64,000 nt of DNA from NCBI GenBank assembly GCA_020086605.1, contig JACBWW010000015.1:8241251-8305250 (forward strand). The letters run 5' to 3'. The stretch comes from Lanius collurio (taxonomy: Eukaryota > Chordata > Aves > Passeriformes > Laniidae). The notes beneath the pieces were generated by a model. The model worked only from the letters and a program-made list of their open reading frames with translations, searched no databases and was not told the origin of the DNA. The position numbers and the translations under genes were made by a program. Positions 35,201 to 47,600 of the stretch are shown piece after piece; position 1 is the first letter of the stretch, and each line of letters begins with the position of its first letter.

Positions 35201-38011
35201 TTATAATATGAACTGAAATACAAATTGGTATTTTTTATTAATTACTTTTTAAAGGAACGATTACAGCTATATTTAAATTCATATTTGGTTTGGGGGGTTT
35301 TTTGAGTCTCTAAAAGTAGCTGCCTTGGTGTGAGAGAAGGACAAACAGTAATTTAAATAATAAACTGACCTTTTTTTAACATTAATTATAATTTGAATAT
35401 GTACCATGAAAAATTAAAGAAAATAGTGAGTTCATAAAACAAACACATTTTAATTTAGTAAAATTTTGTTGCTATACATAGCATGTCTGTGTTCATCATG
35501 CAGTGTGACAGAAAATGGAAGATATGCATGCTGTGATGCAGTAATGAAATATCCAAATATAAAGGCAAAAATGGTGAGATTTAATGAATAAAACTGAATT
35601 ACAAATCATGCCTATAATGCAGAAGTTTTATGATAATCTTTTCTGTATGTAAACAGAGATACTATATCATGTAGAAAAGAGGTACCTGCTGTATGACTTA
35701 CTCAGATATGTAACCCAGACCTATTTATTTTGGATTAATACACATTTCTGTAATAAGATGTGTAGGAGGTTAAAGTACTTTCTATTCATTTTTAACTTTT
35801 TATAAAACTGGATATGGTCACTATTTTTTTAGAACTCTGATTATAAGGAAGATACATAAATATTTAACATAAATACAATGAAAATTATCTAGCAACTTTG
35901 TTGTGGATCTGGCCTCAAAATCTCACAGGTACATTTCCGCCATGTGGCAAAGAAAGCAGGGAAGTGACTTTTGTTGTTGACTGAACTGTGGAGTTGGTGC
36001 AAATGATATTTCGCAAATGTATCAATGGTATCCAAATGAGATACCACATTTCAGGTAATCCTGTTTCATCATGCAGATCAAAGACATCTGTGCAGCTGTT
36101 TTTATTCAACAAGAACAGCAGGGAGATCATATTTCTTTAGCTGGCAAAAAGCAGTCAATATTAAAGGAGAAATCTGTATGCTTACCACTCTAAATAGAAT
36201 GAACAAACATCTCTTTAAGAGTTTCATCTAAAATAATATTGTTTATCTTATAGTCAACCTTCGGAAACACCAAAATGTTGAAATGCATGCTGAATAACTT
36301 ACTTTTCATTTTTTTAAGTCCAAACATATTAAACCGTACCTTACATCCTATTTTGATTTATCTTTACCCTTTGCCACAAAAGATGTGTCTTTTTTTCCAT
36401 ATCTTTGTCCACTAGCAAAACACAAAATACGTAATAGTCATGATCTTAACTGTATATTTTCTGAAGACAAAGGCATTGTCCAGGTGTAAGTGTAACCAGC
36501 AGATTTCACATTTTCAGAAACCTAACACAGATCTTTTTTTCCCTCTTTGGCCACAAGCCTGTGCTATAGAAGTGTCACTTCCAGAAGCTGCAATTTGACA
36601 AATAGATGTAGATAGATAATTCAGTTTCTTACATATTTTTGCAATCATCAGATCAAGAAAGACAAAAAATTCTGAGCAATTCAAGGATCATTTATGTATT
36701 GTGAACTACAAACCATCTTTTACAACAGGCATGTTGATTATTTACCACATATATAGCTAGTTATTAAAAAATAATTCATTTCATAAAGCAACTTCTAAAA
36801 CTAGTGAATTTGGACATATATAAATTTAATAGCTATGTGTCCATGTTCATACATGTAAATAAAAAGCATGAATTACAATTCCAAGAATAAATTAAATGCA
36901 ATTAAAATAGGAAGTTTTCAACATTTCTATTTGTAAGACATTTTCAAGGGCTGTTGGACTCACTAAATAACTGCAGGCTAATTTAGTGAGATTCTGTACA
37001 TCAGTCATTTTCTTCAGAATATTTGGAGAAATTATTGCATTACAAATCATTAACAATATTTAATGTATCAATTTCCCTACATCATCTGTTCTTGGACAAT
37101 TCATTCACACTTCATCTTCTGGAGCACTGTTTTGTACCTGACATCTAAATCTTTACAGAAGAATATTTTATATAATCTATTTGACTAAACCTGAGTTCTT
37201 GGCACCTGGATGCATACTACCACCATTTACAACTCAGCCATACATTTGGGATAAATCTCCTAAGAAGGGATTTTGAGATCCAGTGCATTCTGGGCCAACA
37301 TTGCTAGAGTCTCTTTACGGGTCCCTAAAAAATGACTCTGCTGTCTTCCAGGTTAGCTACACTGAAGAACGAAAAATCAGAATAACCAAAGAGAAATCTG
37401 CTACTCTCCTGAAAATTCAATATATGTACTTTCTGACACAGTCAAAGAGTCAAAAGAACTGTTTGCTTCACTCCATTTACAATTCTGTATTTCAGTAATG
37501 AATGCAATCACTCAACAACTTGGATGGTTGCGCTTGACAATATTAAATTTTTTTCAAGCTCTCATTACATGTTGAAACTGAAATAAATTTCCTTTAGAAC
37601 AAAGCCAATATTGTGTCACCACAAAATACCTTCAACTTCAGGTGGCTAAATTCTCTTCCTTTCACTGAAAATTGTTCTCCTCAGCTATAAGACCCCAACA
37701 TTTAATTACAAAAGCCTGTAAATATCAGGGGGGAAAAAGATATTGCATTGGAAATACCTCCACTTTGCAATAACTCAACAGTTTTATACATATATATTCA
37801 TAATGTATAGTACAATATCTTTTCTCAATATTATTAAATAAAAGATATAGCAAAATAATTGAATAGACGCAAATTCCCACTTGTTAGTCCCAAATGAATG
37901 ATACCATTTACTTTTGGATAAAGGTTGTTTGCTTCATAAACACAGTAGTAAAACTATCTGTAGCCTCTCTGGGTTTCGTTAGTTTCAGATGAAAAAAAGA
38001 AAAAAAAAAAA

Positions 38012-38021
38012 NNNNNNNNNN
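38012..38021. other. Assembly gap (10 N)
   Basis: Ten undetermined bases directly after an A-rich run (37991-38011). Ten N is probably a placeholder length, and the A-run suggests the assembler failed at low-complexity sequence. The true size of the missing sequence is unknown. Confidence 0.98.
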
Positions 38022-39107
38022 CACGCTTTATGCTTTGGTGATTATTTGCAGAGTTATGACTAGTTATGACTGCTTGCTCCAAACATTCATTTCAAGATTA
38101 TTTTCAAATTTTCAAGATTCTTCCTACCTACTGACATACACTGGCCTAGCCAGCCATGCCTCAAAGAATATTATGGGTATTTTTCACAACCAGAAACCCG
38201 AAATATGAAACAATACCAAGAGCAGGTTTTAGTGGAAAATCAAAAATTTCCTAGGAATCCAACATCTCAAGACTGCTTTAAGGTCTACTCCTCTTTGCAA
38301 TGACTCGAGTTTATATATGCTTGCTATGACCCCTGTAAATCCTGGAATTCCTTGATCCTTATTTCCTTCTCCAATGTGCCTCTCTCCATTGTTTGAAAAA
38401 CTGACTAAAGAGAGGGTGTCTGTTTTATATATGCAGAGTGCAGTGTAGATTGCACCAGCATTACAGTCAGAAAAAAAGTTTAAGTATTCACTGTTTAGGA
38501 AAAATGACAACTTTCAATCTAGTAACAGATTAATAACTATATACAGTTATATGTATTAACCCTAAAAAGCTGGCCTAAAGATGTCGCAAAGAACAGGATA
38601 TTCTGGTATATAAACTAAGATACAGGAATATTCCCACCTATACAACACAGAAGAATCTTGTCACCTTTGCTTCACTTGATCTGTAAAGCACTGAGGGGCT
38701 CTGGAATTCATCAAGGACTTCAGGCACAAGGTATGGCTTTTACAACGGAGCATCATAAAGGCCATGCTTTCTTTTATACTTGTAGAAAAACTGTACTGTT
38801 TTATCCACAGTACAATTAGGATTGTCTAGTATAAAACCAATTCCTGTTGATTCTACATATTTTATACGCATTAACTCAGTAAAACTGAACACTGACACAT
38901 TAACATACCACAGGCAGGACTGTCAAGGCACATTAACATTTTGACCTCTGATTAATTCTCACAGCAGTTATTCAGAAATAATAATAGCTTTCTCACCTGC
39001 ATTAAGCACTTCAAAGTTACAAAAATCTGCAAATAACTTTTAAACTATTATCTCATAGTTTATGTGAGGCAGAAATTAACTAACAGTGATTCATGAACTC
39101 TGGTTAA

Positions 39108-39176
39108 TATTTGGGGTTTGGGTTGGTTTTTTTTTTGTTTGGTTGGTTTTTTTGTTTGTTTGTTTGTTTGTTTGGG
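39108..39176. repeat. TTTG/GGTT microsatellite
   Basis: A G/T-only region with six perfect TTTG units at 39151-39174, preceded by GGTTTGGGTTGG and T-runs. On the gene strand it is a C/A tract. Confidence 0.9.
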
Positions 39177-42100
39177 TTCCCACCCACCCCCTGCTTTCAG
39201 CCTTTTTTTTAAAGTTAAGAACAAAGTTCATGCATGGCCTGTAAATTAGTGGAAATGTTAAGCAAGAAAACAGTTGAAAGGGACATACATAGCTACATGA
39301 CTGACATTTTCTTTTTTTTTTCCCCATTTTCACCTAGCTAAATTTACCATCCCAATCCTTAAAGATAGCAAAAACTCAGAACTATTGTTTATTAGGTTTT
39401 CCGTTGTAGAATACTACTCATGTAATATTTCTACATAAATTACAGTGAATTATTGTAGGAATTGCCTTTCATCGTTATTTTATCTTCCAACCAGAAGCAA
39501 GAATAAACAGTGTTTTTCAGTGCTTGTGACTTTTGATCTGCATTTCATGTTTGAAACACCTCGGACTTTTTTACCCATTTCAAAAGTATCCATGTAAAAT
39601 AACATTCATCATCTAATACTCTCGTTTGAGGGAAATTTGGATTAAAGTTTTGTATCAAAGCTATGCACCAGTTTATAGGAGAAATGTTATAATTGAAAAG
39701 AAAGAATTGAGAGCACTGAGGGAAGAACAAGATTTTATTAAGAGTATTTCAGACTAAAGAATCTGCATAAAAAGAATATAGATTATTACAACTTCATCCT
39801 TCACAGTATGGATATACTGTATGTAGATAGTTACAACAATTTAAAAAGAGTTTAGTTACATAAACATTTCAATCCTCTTAAAAGCAGCCCAAAATGCTGA
39901 GGGTAAACAATTAAATTATATGCAAGAAAAAAAGGCCTTTCCTTTTCACTTTTGATATTTTGCATAATATATTTGGAGTGGAACATATTTACCATGATTT
40001 ATGATGGGGAGCTCTTCCCTTATCTCTATCCTTCTCACTCTCAAATCAGGTCACCAATTACCCTGCAATGGTCAGAAGAATTCCTGAGATACATTTGCTC
40101 TCTTTTAAGAAAAGCATGTTTGTATCCCATGCAAAATATTCAAAAAAGCTATTTTTCTTTTAGTCAAAGGAACACTAAAAACTATTTGCTTTAACCCTGA
40201 CCTTACCATTAAATGCTATGACCCAAACTCTCAGCCTCTAGGCAATTAAAAAAAAATAAATCGTTTGAGTACATCCAGCCAATGATCTCCATGTTAAAAA
40301 AAAGTCTAAGTTGGAGCCATGTGGTCTCAATCAGGCAGTAAAAACTCTCTCTATTTTCTTAAATGCACAACTGCAGTATGCCCATAACCTTTCTTTTAAA
40401 TCATCTTAACCAGATCTGAATCACTCTCACCACAAATGATTCGGTGACCCTGGAATGTGCTAGGGTAGACAGAGTTGCTCTGCAATGAACACTGAGATAT
40501 TTCCCACTTTCCTAGTGCTAAGAGAATAGTCTACAGGAAAAAAAAAAGTTTCTAAGAGGTTAAAGCTGAGACAAAAAGTGACATCATAGTTCAATCATTC
40601 AAGAAAAAGAGAAAAAAATGCATCTACTGCCTAATAAATCAGTGTTGTGTGCCACAAAGCACAGTGAGCCAACACAGCCAAAGAATAGCTTTTCTTGCTG
40701 AGGCAGGGATACCACAAGCAGCTGGCAGATGCATATGTAATTGTATTCACAGAGCCACTAAATCCATTAAGCTGGCCAGAGTAGGAAAAGCTGATCAATT
40801 AAAAAAGCAGAATATACACCATTTCAGCAACAATCTGAGCAGCCTCTTACACCACTTTACAGTATCTCTTACCATAGGCTACCACAATTTTTTGCAGTTT
40901 AATATATGGCCCTTTCTTAAAAGTTTACAGGCAGATCACTTAGGATCCAACAGCATTTTGAGGTATCTGCATTACCTGAAGGTATGCTGCTAGCCTTCTT
41001 CACCAGTCCCCTGCAGCAAATAGAAAAGACAGGCACAAAAACACCTTAGCTTCCTCAGCACATCTCAGAAGGAGTTCCAAAATATTACTTACATCTAAAG
41101 TTATAACAGAGGAAAGGGAATGTAGGTCCTTGGGGGCTCCTAAAGTCACGTTTAAACAGCAAATGAGCAAGCTTGCTTAAATAACTGTAAGATTCTTAAA
41201 TGCCATTTCCTCTTTAAAACTCTGTCTGGAGCCTGAAAGATTTCTTTCAGTCTTAATCACCACAAAAAACAATTTCAATATGTGGCCAAAGTGATGTGCA
41301 TTTAAAACAGGAATAGACCAGAGCCAAGACATTTGGATCCAGTTATTAACCTTCTTATACTTCGTGGATGTAGGAATCCAGGGATTTTGGTCCAGGCCCA
41401 TCTCTGAACTCAACACTCATTGCCAAACCTCACAGTCAATAGAAAATACGCTTTAACATATCAAAGCAGGAAAAACAGCATAAAGATGTCAGATTTTTCC
41501 ACCACATCAATGAGAAAAAATGTCATTATAGCACCCATGTAAATTGTGAAACTGAAAGCAGCTGCTGAGGCAACCTGACATGGTGCCATTGGTAGAGGGG
41601 GGTCCAACTCAGGAAAACAATATTCCATTTTTAGCTCTGAAAAAGAATCTTTGCTAGTTCTAGTCTGCATTTCCTGTTCAGTGAGTAACTTGCTATAAAT
41701 AGAGCTAGTAACTACTATAGAAAGAAATGCCTTAGTACCTGGCAAGCAAAGTGTAGTAAACATCCCAAACATCCTAACTAATTGCACACTATGCTACTGA
41801 GCACTGTTTCACAGTCAATCCATAGAAACATAAGTTAGCAGATCATTTTAACAGTTACCAGACCAAGCTGAGTATTTTCCCAAATGAAGGGTGAAAATCA
41901 GAATGACAAAGCTTTGGTTCTGAGTTTCTAAATTAGAAAAAACAAGCACAGACCTTAAACAGTTAATTGACTGTGACTGCTATACTTTGCACAATCCCAC
42001 ATTTGCTCATTCAGCATATTTTTCATGTGACTAGATGCACCTTCACAAATACTTGATCCCCAGCAGTTAAGAACTGGGTAGAGGGAAGGGAATGCTCACT

Positions 42101-43321
42101 CTGTCAACAAAAAATATTTGAATAACTGCTTGAAGTAATTGGTGGAGCCAGAAATAAGGGAAGGGAAAGGAATTTTTTTCCCCTTTTCAGGTCTGTTGTC
42201 CCAGTAATGTTTCCTTGGTCTTTTTGTTTTGAAAATACATAAGTATATTCAGTCACCTGGTCTTTCCCCCTTTATCAAACCTATTATACAGTTGACCTTC
42301 TAGATTTCAAACGTTTCTTATTTATGACTTTATTAAGATAACCCACATCGCAAGACATAATAGCATGCTGATAGCAGGGCTTTATCAGTACTTTTAAAAC
42401 AAATGGGTCCCTGCAGTGAACTTCCTTTGACAGCTAGATGGCATTTCTGAAAGCAAAGCATTCGGATTAACCTGCCTCTGTTCTGATCAATATAAAACTT
42501 TTCCTAAAGAGATAAAAAAAAAAAAAGTCTTTGTAACAAAGCAAATCATTTTGCTAGTAAACGTAAAAGGCAGCAGTCTTAACACTTTGAAAAAGCAAGA
42601 ACAGCTAAATCATTTTACATATTGGAAAAATGTCTCTTTTTGCAACTCCTGTCCTCTCTCAGAGTTCTTTATTCAAGCCTACACTCTTTTAAACTGTACA
42701 TTAGCTCTCACTTGCATGCCCTATAAAAGTAGACTCTCAAAGCTTTTTGTTTTTAAAGAGATTCACTTTGCTTCTAATAGCAGGGAAAGGAAGGGGGAGG
42801 GGGTATACTCTGAATGAATGCCAGTCATTTAAAACAAACTTATTTTGGGTGCCTATAAACTAGTCTTGAGAAGTATCTCATCCCTTTCCACTCTCCATCA
42901 TCCTGAACTTTAGTTCTGCTCATATCCTCTGTTGTGGAATACCTTTACTTCCCAGGTTCAACTCTTGCACTTAAAACAAACGAGTTACTCTGTCAGTTAA
43001 AGTTACTCTGTACTACACATGGTTCAAAACAAAAAAAAAAAACCAAAACAGGTTTGCAGAAATCCTAATCATAAAGTCATTTTGGAAAGCTTTCCAAAAT
43101 TTTACAGACATGTAGGAATTTTGTTAAAATAGATACATTCTTATAAAGCTTTTTGAAAAGGGAGAAATGAGGAACATTTTAATGCTAGGCACTGTTCCAA
43201 GACCACTATAACAGCACACACTGTATGATTCACTCACGTACTTTCCCCCCTCTCCTATTGTAGTAAGATAATCACCTTGTAGCTCCCTGCACCTTTATAC
43301 ACATTTAATATTGGCACTTAC

Positions 43322-43800
43322 CGTTGTGGCACAGGGGGACCCCACCCCCACCAAGAGGTTGAGAGCTGATGGTCCCTGGGTCCTTTATTTCTTGACTAGC
43401 TCCGGCTCTTAGCTTTGCTGCTCTAAATTCAGCCTAGTCCGCAGAGGAGCACAGAAAAATTTAATAGACGGCTGAGCTGCCAAATTCCAACCACCACGAC
43501 CAGCAATGAAGACGTTCTCCCTAGTTCTGACTGAGTCCAAAGAACAAAGCCTGCTGGCAATGAGGAAGCGGAGTTTAAGTCCTCTGGCTCCAGTCCAACT
43601 GTTGCTCTTGCTGTTGCTGCAGAGTACGTGAGAGTGTTTGCATGAGCTTGTAACGTATGTAAGAGATGGGGGCTGGGGGAAAGGAGGGTGTGTGTAAGGG
43701 GAGGAATGCTAGTCATATCCAAAAATAACATGAAGGAAGTCAAGTAGTGATCCGTCTCCCCTCATTCTCTCTCTTATCGCATGTACTGAGAGTGTCTGTA
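43322..43800 (-). promoter_or_regulatory. CpG-enriched block with strong minus-strand splice donor; candidate alternative first exon
   Basis: By eye this block holds 11 CpG dinucleotides between 43322 and 43780, in an intron where CpG is otherwise rare, and it is visibly GC-richer than its surroundings. It ends on the gene strand with CACAACG|GTAAGTG, close to the ideal donor. If spliced to the Ig1 exon at 27723, the last two bases CG plus A would give an Arg codon in the palladin frame, but the upstream frame is closed by TAG at 43400-43398 with no following ATG, so it would be 5' untranslated. A decayed LTR of another family is an alternative explanation. No promoter motif is clear enough to place a start site. 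Confidence 0.35.
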
Positions 43801-44502
43801 CCCTAAGATTCTGATCTCAAGAGTAGGTACAGAAAAAATTCCATTGTGACTTGCAGTTCATATGATTGCGCTTTTAAATTTTAACTGGGAAGCTGCACGC
43901 TTAGAAGAACACGTCACGAAATGCATGATTTAGTAGCAATCTACTTGATGACACTACAGCCAGTATGCTTTTCACACTGTGTGCATTTGTTTGCAAACTG
44001 GAGAGAAAAAACAGAAACTACTAACATAATTTACCATACCAGAAAAATCAGTGTCACGTTTGCCTGTCCAGAAATTCTAAATTCTTTGCCTGTCCTAAAT
44101 TCCAGTCCTAGGTATTTCCAGATACTGCTCAGTGTTGATTTCCAAAATAGCAAATGTAGCAAATTTACAATATAATGCAGAAATGGGGATATAAAAATCT
44201 TTATATAGTTAAAATTTCCACTGTTTTTTAGAATTATTTCAAACAAATTCCACATACAAAAGAGTATTGTGACAAAAAGAAAATCAACACCTATGAGACA
44301 ACATAAACAAGAAAACACCACAAAAAAAATTCCTTCCTGAATAATCAGAAAGCTATAATATAACTATTTATTTTCTTTTCATTTTGTGTTAAAAGCCTTA
44401 GAATATCGATTTCAATAATTGTGGGCTTTTAAAAATCTTTTAAAAAGTCATTAACAAATGAAGAACAAATTGAAGGAAAAGTATAACCCATTAATCACAC
44501 TA

Positions 44503-44628
44503 TATTCTGAGTTGGAAGGGACCCATAAGGATCATCAAGTTCAACTGTTAAGTGAATGGCCCATAGAGGGATTGAGCCCACAACCTTGGCGTCATTAGCA
44601 CCGTGCTCTGACCAACTGAGCTCATCTC
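44503..44628 (-). mobile_element. tRNA-Ile-derived SINE with CR1-like tail (TguSINE1-like)
   Basis: On the minus strand the 5' part reads GAGCTCAGTTGGTCAGAGC, then GTGCTAATGACGCC, then GGTTGTGGGCTCAATCCC. This is a tRNA-Ile sequence with A-box region, AAT anticodon loop and B-box region. The 3' part reads GTTGAACTTGATGATCC and GGGTCCCTTCCAACTCAGAA, a CR1 3' tail. A tRNA head joined to a CR1 tail is the layout of TguSINE1, described from zebra finch and relatives. The B box has lost the GGTTCGA consensus (GGCTCAA here), so it is unlikely to be transcribed. It is not a functional tRNA gene: the acceptor stem is not paired. Confidence 0.85.
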
Positions 44629-47600
44629 ATGATAGCCCCAATATTATTTTTAGTACTTGCATTTAACCTGGTTTCTGTCAAATCAAATTGAGGACCTCTA
44701 AAACTCCTCATAAACCCAGGAACAGTCTCTATGATTAGTTAACAGTTCTGAAGAATCTTTACTCAATCTAGTAGGACTTCAGTCTCAAGGAACTCCCTTC
44801 AAAATACTTTAAGATAATGCAATGCAAGTCATACTTTAATTGTGATACTCTCTGTGAAGCATTTAATGAAGTTTTAATTTAAACATTACAATATAAAGAA
44901 AGGTTAAAGCAATTTTGGATTTAATTTAATCTCATGCAGATCAGTTTAGCCAGTGTTTTTGAGGTGTTTGATGTGCTGTTGGGTATTAAAAAAAGCAAAA
45001 CTGGTCAACTTCAACAATGAATAGTTTTGAAATACCAATTTTCACAACAGAAATAAAAGTGGAAAAGAAGGTTGAAACTAGTTAGAAAATAGACTCCAGG
45101 GTGCTGGTTTCAACAATGACAGCATAAACCAGGCACCTGTTTACACAAGACTTTGTTCCTCAAGATGGGAGACAGGGTAGCTCAGATCAAGTGATTTCCA
45201 TACCCAGGCTCTTCTCTCTACCAGAAGTAGGTAGTTCTGGACCTACCCTTGTTTTATTCTTTAGTAAAAATAATGAAGCTTTGGATAGGAGCTTAAGTTT
45301 TACAGAACAGATATAATACAATTCCCTTCATTCCCATTACATTAAAGAAATTACAGTGCTTTTCCAAAACTACTAGCAGAAAATTTTTTATGATAAATTT
45401 TAAAACTACAAATACAGTCTATGTTGAAGGTAAATCTCAGAAGCCTATAGAAACCATCTGGAATGTAAGGAAGTTATGATGATTTAAGTTTGCCTTCCTG
45501 CATATTCACTAGAGACTGAATTTCAATATATTATAAGGCCATAAAAGTTACAGTAAATACAAGTTCTGTATCAGGAAGTTCAGAGTCCTACTGTGTGATA
45601 TATTTTTCTGTGGATAGCTGGTAGCATTACAAAACTTGGCTTCCTTTGTTGTCTTGAAGTTTGCCAGCCAAAATTTGACCTGACAAATTTCACACGTAAG
45701 GAAAATCAAGAACAGATAAGATTACCTGAGGCCTTTCAGTCTACACCTCATCCTATCTTGAACATCAGCTGCATTGAATTTGCTGAATTGGTTAATTACA
45801 GTTCTAACCTGAAAAACATACTCTTCAAGTGGACAACAGTAAGCCCACATTTAGTTTGCTATGCAATCCAGTCTCCAGACAAGAGAGGTTAGTCCAAAAT
45901 CCAGTTTCAGTCCATACATTTGAATTTGTTTTGCTATTATGGAAAAGCACAGGCCTGAAAGAATATGAATTCAGCAAAATCATACAACATAAGGACAAAA
46001 AAATCAAGCAAACAAAATAGCAATAGGGAGCTGTCACCTCCTTTTCCTCTGTCTGTTGTCATAGCCAGACTCAAAGCTGTTTTCAGGAGAATTTTAATCC
46101 AGTCAACCCAAAATTCCAATGTTATATGATAAATTAAGGTTGAGTAATTCAGTAGCTGATACTCCACAATGTTTATCTATCAAAAAAAATCATTACTAGG
46201 ATAGATAGTACATTCTTGTTATTATCCGATGTCTACAGAGATGAAAGACATGCAACACATAAAAAAACCCCAAATCCTGGATTCATTTTTTATTGGGTAA
46301 CTAGGGAACTAGAGGATTGAATTTTCTGGGGGTCCAGTTACATAAACTATTACAACACTAATATTGTTGTTATTTAACTTGAATAAAAGTTATTTAACTC
46401 AATCTTATGACATTTAGGAAACTCAACAATAACAATATATTTGCTAATTTGCAGCTGATCTCTTCCTAGTAATGCCTTATTTTCTACCTGAAAATAATTT
46501 AACTGCAAGCTTCAAATTCTGATGAAAACCTATCAGAATTCAGCTTGTTTTCCAACTGTTCTCATTTCTAGTCAAACAAAGAAGGGAAAAGAAAATATAC
46601 ATATGACAAATTCTTCCATTGAAATGTCATTCTTGTTACATACCGAAATGAGACACTTTGTGTTAGTAATGCTTTGACTGGTGAGATATAACCATCATAA
46701 AGTGACTGGTGCTCAGACCAGATAGTTATAGTAATTTTTGAAGCATTAGATAAATGCATCAAAAATTACAATCAGCAAAAAAATAGCGCAGATTTATGAC
46801 AGTCTTTAAGGGTGATCACTGTGCTCTAAGTAAAGTATGAATTGACTGCTAGCAGTAATTTTTAAAAATCAAGATTTTCTCACATACTATATGAGAAGAC
46901 CCATTCAGAAAGAGATGGCAGATCCTACTGGACTATTTGTATCAAGAAGCCATCATATTTTATTTCTTTGGTCTCCCAAGAATACTAGTATAATACAATA
47001 ATAGCCATGTCTTAAGAGGAAAGAACACATTTTACTCTCTTCTTCTGAGCCCTTACTAGACACAAGCTCTGGTAAGTAGGGCAATTTAACAGCTTCAGTA
47101 TCTGTACCCACAAATAAATGTGTTTCCAATATAGCCTATGCAAATCTGGCATTCAGCAGTAAAGGTCACACCCTGTTTGGCTGTGGGGAGCACTTGCAAG
47201 ACAAAGGCTATAATCTAATAAAAGAGACAAGGGTGGTGAAAAGTAAAAAACAAAGATAGAAGACTGAGGTCAGATAATCTGTATTTTCCTAATTTCAAAC
47301 ATTTTCCTTTTGGCATCTACATACCTAAATTGTTTAAATGATGACTCATGCTGAATTTATCTTTGATTATAATATATTTAAAGGTTTTGCTTTCTCTATC
47401 CATACCCTCTTTTCATGTTTCTGTGGCTACTGACCCAAAGCTTGCTTTTTCATTATCTCCTTTGCTCTTTCCACTGCTCCTAAAGACTTGTGTTCTTTTA
47501 AAAAGTGAAAGTGGTTTTGTGGCATAGGTTTATGGAGGAACAGTTTCTCTGTAAAGATAATGTGTGAAGTATTTGCATGTTCTGAAATTATTTGATGTTG

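Noticed and set aside
41461..41787. 108-codon minus-strand frame with a hydrophobic segment
   Set aside because: No recognisable family, no splice or promoter context, and a length expected by chance in 64 kb of six-frame sequence.
43429..43743. 104-codon minus-strand frame in the CpG-enriched block
   Set aside because: Composition is low-complexity (Ser, Leu, Val runs), it stops before the donor at 43322 and it does not join the palladin frame. The block is better described as possible untranslated exon or repeat.
44568..44625. tRNA-Ile gene on the minus strand
   Set aside because: The acceptor stem is not paired, the B box is mutated and a CR1 tail follows directly, so it is a SINE head.
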